Assembly: GCA_949825065.1 (NCBI GenBank)
Contig: OX463842.1
Span: forward strand, 5,855,723 to 5,919,722
Source: Odontocerum albicorne
Taxonomy: Eukaryota; Arthropoda; Insecta; Trichoptera; Odontoceridae
DNA: 64,000 bases
Reading direction: 5' to 3'
Shown here: piece after piece, positions 1-11,133 of the stretch
Position numbering within the stretch: position 1 is the stretch's first letter
Layout of the letters: each line of letters begins with the position of its first letter
The notes under the pieces: generated by a model
What the model saw: only the letters and a program-made list of their open reading frames with translations
The model's database searches: none
Told to the model about the DNA's origin: nothing
Position numbers and translations under genes: made by a program

Positions 1-255
1 ATGATTCAGTCATATGATACTTTCCTCTTACTCGCCTTTCTTCAACTTTTCCCATGATCATCGACTTATTCAGAATTTCATCATTCTTTCTGGCAACATA
101 CCTGAAGTACGTTAGGTTTTTTTTTTCTTCAAGTTTTTCCCTAATCTCCAATTCTTGGATGATATAGACGTTGGAGCCCCTTTCGGTGCATGGGATACGA
201 AGAATCCTTCTTCAGCACCACATCTCGAAGGCATCTATCATATGAATCTAATAAT
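1..255 (-). mobile_element. LINE C-terminal fragment (LINE-F type), cut by window start
   Basis: Read on the minus strand from about 253 down to 1, one frame with a single stop gives the region after reverse transcriptase of a non-LTR retrotransposon. It starts IDAFEMWC, continues RRILRIP, then has YVARKND and ends near KVEERRVRGKYHM. This matches the general pattern 'DAFEMWCYRRMLRI...GHVxRR...GRRxRGR' at the C-terminus of many insect LINE ORF2 proteins, as recalled from family knowledge. A TGA interrupts it, so the copy is dead. The same family appears to recur at 42100-42340 and 18664-19210. The RT and endonuclease domains are absent. Confidence 0.75.
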
Positions 256-487
256 TGAGGGTTAATATTATGAATATTGGAAGAATAGAGCATTCTCACT
301 TGTTTTATCTCTTATTTATTGATATCTCTATCGTATATCTCTACCGCATCCAATAAATGTTGTGTTTCTTCTTTCTTCGAGGAACTTTTCCACTTATAGA
401 TCGATTGTAAAATTTTTGAAGCTTAATCAGTTGAAACTTTAAATTATCTAGAATTATCAATTTTTTTAAATAAATTTGATTATATTA

Positions 488-1134
488 TTTATAGTTAAGG
501 CATTAACATTGTGGAGGTTTGAAGACATTGTAATTTTTTTATCAAACACTGTTTATTCTACTTTTTGTAACGGTATAACCCTACCGGTTTCAAAGCTTTC
601 ACCTCATCATCAGTCTTGTTTGTGCTCCCCTGATAAAGCCTTGAAACCAGTAGGGTTATACCGTTACAAAAAGTGGAATAAACAGTGTTTGATAAAACAA
701 ATTACAATATTTTATTACGTTGACTTATATAATTGAATAGTGATTTCAATTTTGTGGCACAAATAATCCTAAAGGGGGTGGATTTCCTATAAAAAAAAAC
801 TTAAATATCCGTTGTTATTTTACCTCTTATAATCATATCAAACACAGTTTATTCCACTTTTCGTAACGGTATAACCCTACCGGTTTCAAAGCTTTCACCT
901 CATCATCAGCCTTGTTTGTGCTCCCCTGATAAAGCCTTGAAACCAGTAGGGTTATACCGTTACAAAAAGTGGAATAAACAGTGTTTTATAAAACAAATTA
1001 CCAAATTTTATTACGTTGACTTATATAATTGAATAGTGATTTCGATTTTGTGGCACAAATTATCCTAAAGTGGATGAATTGCCTATTAAAAAAAAACTTT
1101 AAAAGCCGTTGTTATTTTACCTCTTATAATCGTA
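488..1134. mobile_element. Penelope-like element termini: inverted pair, tandemly duplicated
   Basis: Two outward-facing 3' termini of one repeat meet head to head: minus at about 488-613, plus at about 614-712. The pair and about 190 bp of flank then recur at a 297-bp offset (541-837 and 838-1134). The terminus motif is a CGGTA...TACCG hairpin followed by AAAAAGTGGAATAAACAGTG and TTTGATAAAA. The same sequence bounds the copies with endonuclease coding at 10990-11862, which is why I assign it to a Penelope-like element. The plus-facing halves read CTGATAAAGCC, so the hammerhead-like core seen elsewhere is partly deleted here. Confidence 0.6.
541..1134. repeat. 297-bp direct tandem duplication
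   Basis: The block starting ATCAAACACTG at 541 recurs from about 838. Landmarks CGGTATAACC at 571 and 868, and later a TTGTGGCACAAAT segment, keep a constant 297-bp offset. The two copies differ by scattered substitutions, so the duplication is not very recent. Confidence 0.7.
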
Positions 1135-1363
1135 CCAAAAAGTGGCAGCTGTCAATAATATCAAAAAATAAAAATGTTTTATCCATGACATTGACTAAAT
1201 ACCTATTACCGACTAACTAAATAACAATATACCGATAAACTTAATAACTATTATGACATTAACTAAATAACCGAACCGTAACTAAGACATTATCTAATGT
1301 AACACACGGACGTTAGTACATACGCCCCATTTTATATTGTTTGATGGTGGTTGAAATAGACAA

Positions 1364-1604
1364 TCATCGTGGTCTAGTCAATAAGACGCTTGTCTTCTAG
1401 CCCGGACCTGCTGGTTCGAATCCGTTGGAACCCACATTTTTGTGAGGATTCTAGTTTGGTTTTCACTCAAAGCCTCTTTAACATCTTTCTAGTCGGTTGT
1501 AACATATTACTACATGAAATTGGCTGGAAGATATTGTCAAATTGCATTAAGTCCGCCAGATTGTACTCTATTCAATAACATTCTTATACAGTAGTACAAT
1601 ACCT
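1364..1604 (+). mobile_element. tRNA-derived SINE (SINE-A), degenerate full copy
   Basis: A tRNA-like head carries an A-box-like TGGTCTAGTCAATAAG near 1371 and a B box GGTTCGAATCC near 1412. The body contains the family phrase TTTTCACTCAAAGCCTC. The tail is GGCTGGAAGATATTGTC...CCGCCAGATTGTACT. Better-preserved copies lie at 28981-29170 and 57018-57235. It is noncoding; family knowledge says such units are transcribed by Pol III and copied by a partner LINE. Confidence 0.7.
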
Positions 1605-1870
1605 TATTTTATTTATTTATTATATTTAACACTTTTATTGCAATACAATCTGGCGGGCTTATATCCAGGCGGAAATCTCTTTCAACCAACCAGACAAAAG
1701 TAAATGAAGCAAGTTACATGGTCGCATAAATTATTCAAATGACTATCCATCCCCACGAAATCCATAAACACATACGTAAGCACATGCCCACGAACCCCAC
1801 AAAGACGGACAATCACCCGAACATTATATTTCATATAAAGTGACATATCATCAATCAAAAGGAAAGATAT
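1605..1870 (-). mobile_element. LINE-A 3' UTR fragment
   Basis: Reverse complement of the 3' UTR that follows the LINE-A coding end at 2830-3080 and 35620-35875. It begins with the TAAATAAATA tail at 1605 and reads back through CAATCTGGCGGGCTT, the 'ttggttggaaagagatt' block and the segment with GTGGGGTTCGTGGGCATGTG. No coding part is retained. Confidence 0.8.
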
Positions 1871-2214
1871 ATGATGTTTTATTTTAACCTTATATTGTAA
1901 AATAAAATTAAAAAAAAATGTACTGATTTTCTCGTTTGAAAATATGGCCAGTTTGACCATTTTCGGATTCCGATCTGCGATCAACAATTTCGCTCACGTG
2001 TAGTGTTACCTTGTCCGTATCGCAATATTAAATCATAAAATCGTGCACATGCTTATTTGTATGAAAAAAAAAACGATAAATAGTAAAGCCAGAATGTATA
2101 AATTGTAAGAAAAACAAAAATACCGTAAATTAAGACATTGTATTTCTTTTTAAGTCGTTTTCTTATTCGGGTGATTTATGTCATTGTATTGTATAACGAT
2201 TTATTTATATACCC

Positions 2215-2440
2215 ATAGAACAGCCTGGCGAGATTTTGCCGTAGGGTATTCTCTTTCGACCAACAAAAAAGAGACTTTCAGTGAAAATTAGACTACTACC
2301 CTTTTAATATTTAATTTGGTACTAATGGGAATCGAATTGGCTTCCTTCTGGTTTAGAAACTGGAGTTTTACCAACTAGACTACGAAGTTCCAACTAGACT
2401 ACTAGCTAGACTTACCATCTAGACTACGTAAGTACGATCA
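2215..2440 (-). mobile_element. SINE-A copy, degenerate
   Basis: On the minus strand a tRNA-like head (GTAGTCTAGTTGGTAAAAC and a B-box-like CAATTCGATTCCCATT) precedes TTTTCACTGAAAGTCTC and a tail with TTGGTCGAAAGAGAA and TCTCGCCAGG. The head seems partly duplicated (CTAGACTAC occurs three times at 2380-2430). Divergence is high. Confidence 0.55.
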
Positions 2441-3085
2441 TATAACTTCATACCAGAAGGCATTGAACTGGTTGAATGTTAGAAATAGACGCCAAATTCA
2501 CATACTGTCTCTATTGTATAATATCCTTAACTGTCCCGCCGCACCCTCTTATCACGCCGAAAATTTTCAGCGTCTTTCCAATCATGGGTTAGCGCTACAC
2601 TCAAACAGAGGTTGTTTATTGGCCTTTCCACTTAACCGCTCTTCTTTTTTTACGTCGTCTTTTACTGTCCATGCAGTGACACTCTGGAGTCAGTTACAAA
2701 CCAATATAAGACTCGCTCTGTCCTTGGCATCGTTTAAGAAGCGACTGAAAAACCTCTTAATTTCTAGTCAGTAAAATAACGTGTTTCATTCCTGATTTTT
2801 CTTTTTCTTTCACTCCACCATCCCTTCTTTTGTTTTTGATTGATGATATCTCACTTTATATGAAAAATAATGTTCGGGTGATTGTTCGTCTTTGTGGGGT
2901 TCGTGGGCATGTGCTCACGTATATATTTGTGGATTTCGTGGGGATGGAAAGTCATTTGAATGATTTATGCGACCACGTAACTTGCTTCATTTACTTTTGT
3001 CTGATTGGTTGGAAGAGATTGTCGCCTGGCAATAAGCCCACCAGATTTTATTTGCAATTAAAGTGTTAAATAAATAAAATTAAAA
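2441..3085 (+). mobile_element. LINE-A 3' end: ORF2 C-terminus plus 3' UTR
   Basis: A 5'-truncated non-LTR retrotransposon. The open frame at 2463-2774 encodes the end of ORF2: LLYNILNCPAAPSY, then SSFTVHAVTLW and LASFKKRLKNLL, the 'F.V.a..LWn.LP..IR...s...FKk.Lk' pattern recalled for the last ~100 residues of CR1/L2/Jockey-like ORF2. About 300 bp of 3' UTR follows, with TTGGTTGGAAGAGATTG, CCCACCAG and a TAAATAAATAAA tail. A sister copy at 35200-35875 has the same layout. The RT and endonuclease domains lie 5' of the truncation and are missing. The clade cannot be fixed from this piece. Confidence 0.85.
2463..2774 (+). pseudogene. LINE-A ORF2 C-terminal fragment
   Basis: A 103-codon open stretch ending in a stop that coincides with the stop of the 35293-35553 copy (both end KRLKxLLISSQ), so the natural ORF2 stop is probably preserved. 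No catalytic motif is present. The family keyword is the VTLW/ILW tryptophan followed by an FKKRLK basic segment. It lacks a promoter and is a retrotransposition relic, not a host gene. Confidence 0.75.
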
Positions 3086-3477
3086 TAATGTCGATGTAAA
3101 AAATAGTCTATCTTTTATGAAATCGAATTTAAAAATCAAGTTTTGTTTTATAATTGGATGTATGCATGCATCAAAGCCATTTTTACATCAAATACATTAA
3201 ACAATTCATTCTAAATGTCAGTGTGGGTGTATGCTTTGTATATCTTGCAGACTTATTGCTCTGTGATAGGACCCACCAAATAGATGTTTAAAAGGTTTTA
3301 AGTGAAAACAATGAAAACGGGTACCTTTAAAAAAAACGTTGAATATCTTAGATAATCGAATTGCAGCCTTAGGGCAGGGAGATGGGTGTAACAACTAGGC
3401 ATAGAAGGTCATTGTTAATTACTAAGTGGGTGGGTTGAAATTCACTGCTCATCAAGATGAGTTAGTAAATAAAAGTA

Positions 3478-3697
3478 CAGTAGGTACCCGGCGGTAAGTA
3501 ATGCACACCGGGCTTAAGAAAGAGACTGTCGGCCATATTCGGCTTACTTCGGCTTTGTAGAGCGTCGTCTCTGTCGCACGATGTGCTAACAAATCGCGCA
3601 TGAATAACAGAGACAAAGCTCTACAAAGCCGAAGTTAGCCGATTATGGCTTAGTCTCTTTCTTAAGCCCGATATGTAATATTTACCGCCAGGTGCTG
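3478..3697. mobile_element. MITE, CAG...CTG ends, TA flanks (family M1)
   Basis: A 220-bp noncoding element with inverted arms of about 95 bp. The left arm contains CCCGGCGGTAAG, GGGCTTAAGAAAGAGACTG and TTCGGCTTTGTAGAGCGTCG; the right arm is its imperfect reverse complement. It starts CAG at 3478, ends CTG at 3697 and has TA on both sides (3476-3477, 3698-3699), as expected for a Tc1/mariner-type TA duplication. A second copy is at 12209-12451. The mobilising transposase is not in the window. Confidence 0.8.
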
Positions 3698-3699
3698 TA

Positions 3700-4545
3700 C
3701 ATATATTTTCTCAAACAATAAAAGTATCAAAAATCAAACATCATATATTTTACCCACAATATTCGATATTGGTCACTTCAAAATATATTTCAAGCACACG
3801 CCAATTTTACACATGTCATTTTTAATAAGTAAGATTATTATAATAAATTTTGTCCCACTATTGATTACTTTATAGTTCTATAAAATTAATTTTTTTTGTT
3901 ATAAGATCGCGAAGGAATTGTTTATTCTCAAAATAAATTGAAGGTGATCTAAACAAGAATACTTTTTTTAATTGTTTAGATTTGTCGAATTCAAACACAA
4001 AATGTGAATAGCAGAACACTGCTATGTGGTGTATCATTTACTTTTACATAACACTGTCTTAAGTCATCCTCTATTCAGAGTGTTTAATATCACCCAAAGT
4101 GCAATCTTAAATGAGATAAGTTCAAGCAAATAAATTACCTGACCATAAAGTTTATCAAATAAATTTACAGAATCCATAATTATCTTGATCAATTTGGAGC
4201 AATCTAAATTATTTAACGCTTAAGCGTTTGGCAATTGGTTTAAATGAAACCATTTATACAGCAAAGTTATTCGACCTGAACGATCGAGTTCAATTCGGTA
4301 GTGTATAAAGTAGTTCTCTCAGCCCTCGATACAGTTCACAGTTCACCCACAGGTGTGGGGGGAAATATATCAATCTTAATTATTGTATTATCTGTTATTT
4401 AACTAGTAAATTTGTTCATTTTATACAAAATTGACTAAATATAACCTTACAAATTATTAAGGGTTAAATTTACATAATTTTCAATCAATTATACTCGTAT
4501 ACGTTTAATTTTCATGAAATATTAATTTCTATCAGTTTTAAGAGA
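3700..4545. other. AT-rich spacer, no gene seen
   Basis: Apart from the possible promoter at 4255-4365 I see only AT-rich sequence with stops in all frames. Confidence 0.6.
4255..4365 (+). promoter_or_regulatory. possible TATA/initiator core promoter
   Basis: TATAAAG at 4304 is followed about 28 bp later by ACAGTTCACAGTTC (from 4331), resembling the arthropod initiator TCAGTT. The segment is less AT-rich than its surroundings. No ORF or clear splice donor follows, so it could be chance or a transposon promoter. Confidence 0.2.
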
Positions 4546-4547
4546 CG

Positions 4548-4738
4548 ACCTCCGTGGCCTGGTGGTAAGACACTTTTCTTCCAATCCGGAGGTTGCGGGT
4601 TCGTTCCCCGCTGGAACCTAGATTGTTGTAAATAGGATTCCAGTCTGGTTTTCACTTAGGGCCTATTCAAAACATGTTTCTGGTTGGTTTGAAGAGATTG
4701 CCACATGGCGATAAACTCACCAGGCTAAAAAAAGAAAG
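4548..4738 (+). mobile_element. SINE-A, well-preserved copy
   Basis: A complete SINE. The A box is in GTGGCCTGGTGGTAAGACAC near 4554 and the B box in GGTTCGTTCCCC near 4599. The body has GGATTCCAGTCTGGTTTTC and TTAGGGCCTA. The tail is TTGAAGAGATTGCCACATGG followed by AAACTCACCAGG. The tail matches the LINE-A terminus, so the unit has a tRNA head and a LINE-type 3' end. Confidence 0.85.
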
Positions 4739-5460
4739 AGGTAAAAATTTAGGTAATCATGTATAAGTCAGATTATTTAAATTTCGTGTTAACCTAATAT
4801 AAAGTTATAAGATTAAAAAATGTTAAAATAAGATTCAAGAAATTTTAAATCAATAAACTTCATATTAGGTATAAAATTTTAGCAATAAGATTTAAATATT
4901 AGTTTATTTAAGTTTAAAAGAATTCTGAAAAACTTTTGGTATGTTTCTAGTCATATTTATTTTAGGATTTACTTCTAAGTATAATTTTACTCCTCCGTAC
5001 AAATAGTTTCTTGAATTTAACGCCTTGAATTGATAAAATACTCGTAACTTCATCAATATTTAAAAATATATATAAATGGCTTGCCAAATTCAATAAAGGT
5101 AAAGGAAGGAAAACCATTTAGACAGTCGATCGGAGCGTGGTTGTTATTGCGACAGGATTTTGAGTACTTGGGCTTTCAGGATGAATGACGCGTGGAAAAT
5201 ATTTGTGTGGGCTCTTGAGTGTGGGTTTCTTCTTGTTGTTTTGTATTTGTGTTTCTGTATGTTTTTGTTTTTATTCTTATGATTGTGTGCGGTATATTGT
5301 GGGATGAATATTTTTGGTCTTTCTGGAGTGATGATGTGTGAGGAGTTTAATTTCGCATGATGTTTCCGGGTTGTAATTGGGTGTCACTGTTTGTCAGGTC
5401 GATGAGAACGTGCAACGGGGTTTTGTTTTTGTGTAATCAAAAATCGGAAAGAAGTATCGA
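4739..5460. other. AT- then T/G-rich spacer, no gene seen
   Basis: AT-rich until about 5100, then a T/G-rich stretch (5150-5420) with no coherent frame. I found no homology to other parts of the window. Confidence 0.5.
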
Positions 5461-5464
5461 TTTA

Positions 5465-5650
5465 TTTTTTCATGCTAAATATCCTCAGTGAGATACAGGC
5501 AAAAGCCTAGTTTACTGGGGATACGACAAATGAAAGATAACAAACCCAGTACCATTAAAAATGTAATTCTTAATTAAATTACCTGTTGTTTTTTCGCAAA
5601 TCATGTATATTTCTTGTCGTGTGTAATAATAAATAAATAAATATTATTTT
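5465..5650 (+). mobile_element. LINE 3' UTR with TAAATAAATA tail
   Basis: The segment GTGAGATACAGGCAAAAGCC, then CTGTTGTTTTTTCGCAAAT and TATTTCTTGTCGTGTGTAAT leads into AATAAATAAATAAATA. The last ~80 bp recurs in reverse at 51293-51440, so this is the 3' end of a dispersed LINE. No coding sequence is attached. Confidence 0.6.
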
Positions 5651-7205
5651 TTATGATAACTTTGTGGAAATTCTTTGAAAATATAAAATATACTATTTTG
5701 AAGACTTCTTTCCCTCCCACAAGTCAAGTAAGTTTCTTATTTTCTCTGTTATATCGTTTTTATTATTTTGAATTATAATCACTCTTATAATATTTTTTTG
5801 TAATGAATTTAACACGTATAAATAGATAAATCAAATACAATAGATCTAGAAAATAGGTGAAAATTAAAATCACAAGTGTTCTCTAATGTTAAGTTATTGC
5901 TTTTATTTTCGTCACATGAACACCTAACATACCTTATGAAGATGTGACAGTTAATTCCATATACTTCTTATTGTGCTAAATCTTTTTTACAAACCTATTG
6001 TGGGTTATGACTGAAAAAAAAAATGATGTTACTGAATTGCATTTGTTGTGTTAATAAGCTGCCAACAAAAGACTGAGAATGTTGTAAACTAGTTATCTAC
6101 TAATTTGAGAAAAACAATATGAGAAAATTAAAAAAAATGTTATTGAAAAGTGCAAAGAAATGTACAAATGTTATATAATCATGTTTGATTGAAAAGTTCA
6201 GTTTGATAAGCTTTCCATTAAGCCTAAGCAGAAATTTAATTTTTAATCTTACAGATGAGTTGCGCCCAAAAGTGTTAGGATTTGTGTTGCACCAGACTGA
6301 GGGTTAATAAAGCGCTTTTTAGGGAGCAGATTCTCCTCAAGGGCGCTCGAATTCGGAATTCGTACTAACAACTATTATTGACAGATTAAAAATATTACGA
6401 AATAAATATATAAAATTTGAATGTAAGGATAGGATGGTAGTTGCTGCGGCCATAATTTTTGATACTTCCCCGCATCTGCACCAGTTTATAAAATCACATT
6501 TGGTGGAAAATACACGGAACACTTACCAAAGATAGACAGACGCCTTACAACGAAACCTTTGTAGATTTTCGTCGTGAATAAATCAGCTTTAGGTGGAGTA
6601 CAGTGTACTCGTATGTGTGCTATGTTCATATATGTATGTTATGTATAATAATAAATTTTTATAACACTTCCTAAAAACGACTGTCTTCAAATGCCTCCCA
6701 AAGCTGCACACGACACCTTTATCTTCAAGGAAGATAGAGTGTTAATTGAAAGGACACCATAATTTTTATTTTTTAATAATAAATAAAACTATCTAGTTTT
6801 GGTTCCATTGGACATATTCTTAAACTGTTTCCGCCATCTTTTAAATCGCGTACACAAAACCCAGTCTAAAGTCAAAAAATGATTCAGTGCATAAAAAGCA
6901 ACATCCATAATTACGAGAACTTCCTTCCTGGTCAGTGACGGCTGTTATGGGTCATTAATAATATAACCAGGTGCTTGGTTCGGGCAGACTTTGACAGGAA
7001 AAGGGATGCAGACAGCTGCTCCACTGTCGCGCGCCATATTGCACCAGAAGTAAGTAGTTATAACGCTTGGACAATCTTCAGCTTGATATAATCTTGAACA
7101 AGGGTTGGCCAACTGTTAAGTCGCAAAACTATTCGTTCAAAGAAATATGGATATAAAGGGCGATCACAGATTCTGGACTATGATGTATTGCTTGTATCAA
7201 ACTTA
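5651..7205. other. spacer with one short dispersed repeat
   Basis: No gene recognised. At 6300-6355 lies AAAGCGCTTTTTAGGGAGC, AGATTCTCCTC and AAGGGCGCTC, a short motif block also found at 37455-37620, 48822-48890 (reverse) and 56765-56850. A less AT-rich patch at 6690-7060 reads in no frame I recognise. Confidence 0.5.
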
Positions 7206-7209
7206 AACG

Positions 7210-7730
7210 TTTTATTATCATCATCACGCCGTATCCATGTAAGGGTTGGCATTGTATCCTGGCAGACATATTTTGCTTTAACAACTTGCTTACAGCTCTT
7301 GATTCATACTCTCCTATTATAAAGGCTTTTCACATTTCCGTTTTTTTCACAGTTTGATTTATTTGGTCGTGTTGTGTTTCTCTAGTTCTTCACAATCTCT
7401 TTCGTTCAATACAATTATTTACACTTTTAAACTCCATTTTTTCTCTCCGATACCATCTTATCGCTCCTTTCTTCATCTTAAGCATTTGATTTCCTTTCAA
7501 TACTTATTTTTTACATACTTCTTTCTTATTCGGTCATACTTTTTTTTAACATGCCCTGCACAACCTTCTTATTTCTATCGCATATGTCTAATTTTCAAAA
7601 CTTTTGCGAGTAGTAATTCGTATAGATTATTTTTGTTAATTTTTCATTATTCATTATTTCTACAGGGCCGCACCATCTCAATGCACCTTTCTTCATTTTA
7701 AGTAATGCATTTTCTGTCAATCCGCATTAT
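7210..7730 (-). mobile_element. LINE-D, heavily degenerate 3' end
   Basis: On the minus strand 7720-7620 reads LKMKKGALRWCGPVEIMNNE and then KLTKIIYTNY, matching the LINE-D phrase 'LRWxGHVERMNEERLTKxIY'. A second degenerate copy of the first motif (LKMKKGAIRWY) lies near 7490-7450. The 3' end near 7290-7215 resembles the terminal 'YVCQD' segment. Several frameshifts and stops occur. The long T-rich plus-strand frame here is only a shadow. Confidence 0.55.
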
Positions 7731-8112
7731 TTTTTAATGTTCTCATTCCTTCTTCTTTAATACATGGTTTTTCACACATTCGCGAAGCAGTATTTTTTCT
7801 CACAACGTTCACATTAAAAAAAAAAACTGTAATAAGAATGAAATGATAAGCGAATATTTTTTTCGCTTCAATTACTAATGAATTGAAATAGTAAAAAAAA
7901 TACACGAAAAAATGTCAATTTGGTAGAGCATTCAGCTAGCAAAACATTTATTTTATGTATAAATTCTGTATCAAGAACGTCTAGATTAGCGCATACTTGG
8001 GAATAACAAAGCTTGTCAAATATCGGTATCAGTTCTAATTTTTGTTTAAGCTTTAATTATACACTAGGACATTAGAATCAATTCTACCATAATTTGATTT
8101 TTTTTCTTTTTC

Positions 8113-8338
8113 TGGAGGTTGGCTACCATTTTCTGGATAGGTTGAATACTATTTTAGGACAGATTGAAAATTATTTTCTGAATAGGTTGAATACCATTTT
8201 CAGGATAGATTGAAAACCATTTTCTGGATAGGTGGAATACCGTTTTCAGGGTAGATTGAAAACCATTTTCTGGATAGGTTGAATACCATTTTCAGGATAG
8301 ATTGAAAACCATTTTCTGGATAGGTTGAATACCATTTT
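8113..8338. repeat. 46-bp tandem repeat, about five copies
   Basis: The unit is ATTTTCTGGATAGGTTGAAT followed by ACCATTTTCAGGATAGATTG and AAAACC. Unit starts fall at 8128, 8173, 8219, 8265 and 8311, a 45-46 bp period. Each unit is itself two diverged ~23-bp half repeats. Changes are few, so it is a moderately young noncoding minisatellite. Confidence 0.9.
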
Positions 8339-8499
8339 TATACTTATTTATACCAGAGATTTACCTTATTTTAAGTTCATTGAATGGTTTTACGAAAACT
8401 TTTTTCTTGCAATAAAAACAAAATCATCGAGATATCTTTCGTCAAAAGTTTTTTCTTCAAAAAGAGATGCTGATTTTAATCTAAAAAAAAGTTATGTTG

Positions 8500-8840
8500 T
8501 GAAAATATTGTGAATAATAACATGAAGGGAAAATTAATGAAATAGTACATTATAAAGTGATTAGAAATATATGAACTAAATACTGATAAGTAGATTGAAA
8601 AAGAGCATGCTGAAATGGTTTGGGAATGTTTAATGAATGAATGAAGAAAGGTTAACAAAATAAATACGCAGTGTGAATGTGAGATGAAGGCATAGTAGAA
8701 GAATATTAAGAAAATTTGCTCTATAAGAAGATATATGGATGTAGAAGTGGCGAAATATGTGTGTGTCGATAGTGAAGCCTGGTGTTCTTTCGCTCTGTGG
8801 AAAAGGTGTGACATTATCGACAAAAGTTAAGAAAACTTGA
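8500..8840 (+). mobile_element. LINE-D 3' end, degenerate
   Basis: Plus strand from about 8595 reads RLKKSMLKWFGNV, stops, then MNEERLTK, then degenerate basic sequence and DIWM...KWRNMCV, the order seen at 34330-34560. Stops break every frame. Confidence 0.65.
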
Positions 8841-8844
8841 AAGT

Positions 8845-10285
8845 GATCATTTAATGTCTTTGAAATATGTTGTAGAATACCGATTACGGGATAGATTACC
8901 AACGTAATGGACATACCAGGTAAGAATTTAACCAAGAGCTCTCTCTCTAGAGTAAACCAGATTAGAAATATTGTTACCCGCGTGAGTTGGAGGCGCATCA
9001 TTCTTTCTGCAGTCAAGTCAATTATCTCGCAAGTTCAATACTAGTATCATCATTAGTCTGAAAAGAAAATAACGAATAAGAATAAATACATTGCCAAGGA
9101 ACAGAAAGGCAAAACTTTTTTGGTCGACTTTAAGATTCGTGTCGATGACCGTTCACGATCGAATGTTTGCGAATCCCTGAACTAAAATCTGTCGCACGTC
9201 CTGCTACCGTATTTTGGCTTCAACGACAGATTTTTGCGCGATTAGATTTGACACATGTCGGTCTTTTTCAATCCTTGTCGCGTTAGGGGAAGTTATTTAC
9301 AATATGTGTAACTATAGGGATTCTGGTATTCGATTTCCGGCATGATCGGGTGACGTAAGATTGGCGGGGTAAAAAATACTTGCGTATATGTTTGAATGTG
9401 TCACCCATTTTTTTCTGATTTTTATATACGATTATGTTGAATATAGTTAAGAGCAGGCCTGGAAAATATTTTGGCAGAAAGGCTGCATTTATAGTTGAAA
9501 TATAATAATGGACGCCAAATAAAATGTTATTTTGTGTAATAAAAATATATAGTTCAAATTAAAAAAAAAAAGTGAACGCGGAAGTTAGAGTTATGGTGTA
9601 TATTTTATTCATCCACTTTAGATGGATTTCTCCTGTTACGTAAAGAGGGTTTCTTTTGAGTTAGCTTATTCGTTAGGAAAACTATCACCCAGGATTCTTC
9701 TCATATTGCTAGCCGTTGCCGAGAATATATCCACAGTGTCATTTAGTTGGTTCAATATCTCTATAACACGCGTGACTGAGTGTTGAACCATGATATTCGT
9801 TCAGTAAGTTGACATGTAGAACATATGGCGATTCCTAGCAATACTATATTTATTAGGTACATAATATAAACTTAGTGCTTCTAGAATCACGGGACAGTTA
9901 GAACAACTTTGAAAAACCTTTAGAAGGAATATCGCAATAGATTCTTGCCTTCTTGTTTCGAGACTTCTATAGTTACACACCGTGAGAAGTTTGACATGGT
10001 GAGCATATTTTGGGTAATCGCCCATTGTTCTGTGCCATAGATATTTGAGGATTTTTTTGGTATTTGTTCAATATTGTTTTTATATTTGAGCTTATAAGGA
10101 GCCCAAGCTACATATGTACTATATATGGAAATTTGTTTTTTTAGATAATTTTACAAGTTTCCAACGACATTGGTATTGTTAAATTATTTTAATATTCTCA
10201 TTATAAAACTGAGTAGTTTGTAACAGTCCGATATCAAATATGAGACATAGTTAACGAATGTGAGTCCGACATCAAAGGTTAAGCC
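8845..10285. other. spacer, nothing recognised
   Basis: Mixed composition. A somewhat GC-richer patch (9120-9300) contains GTCGATGACCG and TGTCGCACG but no frame or repeat I recognise. Small open frames such as that near 9801-10025 have no recognisable features. Confidence 0.5.
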
Positions 10286-10289
10286 CGAA

Positions 10290-10655
10290 ACTTTGAATTT
10301 AGAAACTGTGTTTAATAATACCCCCTGTATAGTATACTGATGGTGGGTTGGTGATCAACTTTATGATATTGTTAAGCCCGGATCAACAATAGTTGTTAAG
10401 CCCGGATCTGATCAATTTATGATATTGTCGAGCCCGGATCAACAATAGTTGTTAAGCCCGGATCTGATCAACTTTATGATATTGTCAAGCCCGGATCAAC
10501 AAAAGTTGTTAAGCCCGGATCTGATCAACTTTATGATATTGTTAAGCCCGGATGAACAAAAAGTTAAGCCCGGATCTTTAAATTCAGAAACTGCGTTTAA
10601 TACTACTTCCTGTACAGTATACTGATGGTGGATTGGTGAAAATGATCAACTATAT
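10290..10655. repeat. 57-bp array inside a larger direct duplication
   Basis: GATCAACTTTATGATATTGT then TAAGCCCGGATCAACAATAG then TTGTTAAGCCCGGATCT repeats with starts at 10353, 10410, 10466 and 10523. On both sides lies GAAACTG(T/C)GTTTAATA followed by AGTATACTGATGGTGG(G/A)TTGG (10300-10352 and 10585-10640), so the array interrupts a larger duplicated block. TTAAGCCCGGAT also occurs as a sub-repeat. Confidence 0.85.
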
Positions 10656-10938
10656 GATACGCAGACATATTTATTTATATTGAACAAGAGATGATTTGGC
10701 TCAGTTCGGAAAATTATAAAATATTAATGAGTACGGCTTATGCATATATAATACAAATGCGTGACGATATAAACGGTTCTGCATATCATATACAATATAT
10801 ACACGAGTCACAAAAGTCGTAATCATAATTCACTCTTGTAATGCGACTCAGGGTTAAAATACGATTTATCGGTATACGAAGGAAAAAAAAAAAGTGTAAT
10901 TATAATATAAAAACAATGCAAAGTAATTAGACATAAAT

Positions 10939-10985
10939 ATTTTGATGTACCTCGCAAGGTAAAAACTTGCGAGGTACATCAAAAT
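10939..10985. repeat. perfect 20-bp inverted repeat (hairpin)
   Basis: Arms at 10939-10958 and 10966-10985 are exact reverse complements (TGTACCTCGCAAG / CTTGCGAGGTACA at the inner ends), with the 7-base loop GTAAAAA. It lies just left of the large PLE palindrome. It has no T-run of a Pol III terminator and no element ends I recognise. Confidence 0.9.
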
Positions 10986-11133
10986 CATTATATTGTAATT
11001 TATTTTTATCAAACACTGTTTATTCCACTTTTTTATGACGGTATAACCCTACCGGTTTCAAAGCTTTCACCTCATCTTCAGGGGAGCGCAAACAAGACTA
11101 AATGCTGTTCGAACTGGTACCGATATAGACGCT

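Noticed and set aside
476..736. 86-codon frame across the first PLE pair, and similar frames at 11643-11864, 46435-46629, 50832-51098 and 57361-57618
   Set aside because: They are readings through the noncoding PLE-1 terminus, the same SPHLQG-type string in each copy.
7354..7701. 115-codon plus frame
   Set aside because: The complementary strand carries recognisable, decayed LINE-D code; the plus frame is T-rich and hydrophobic only by composition.
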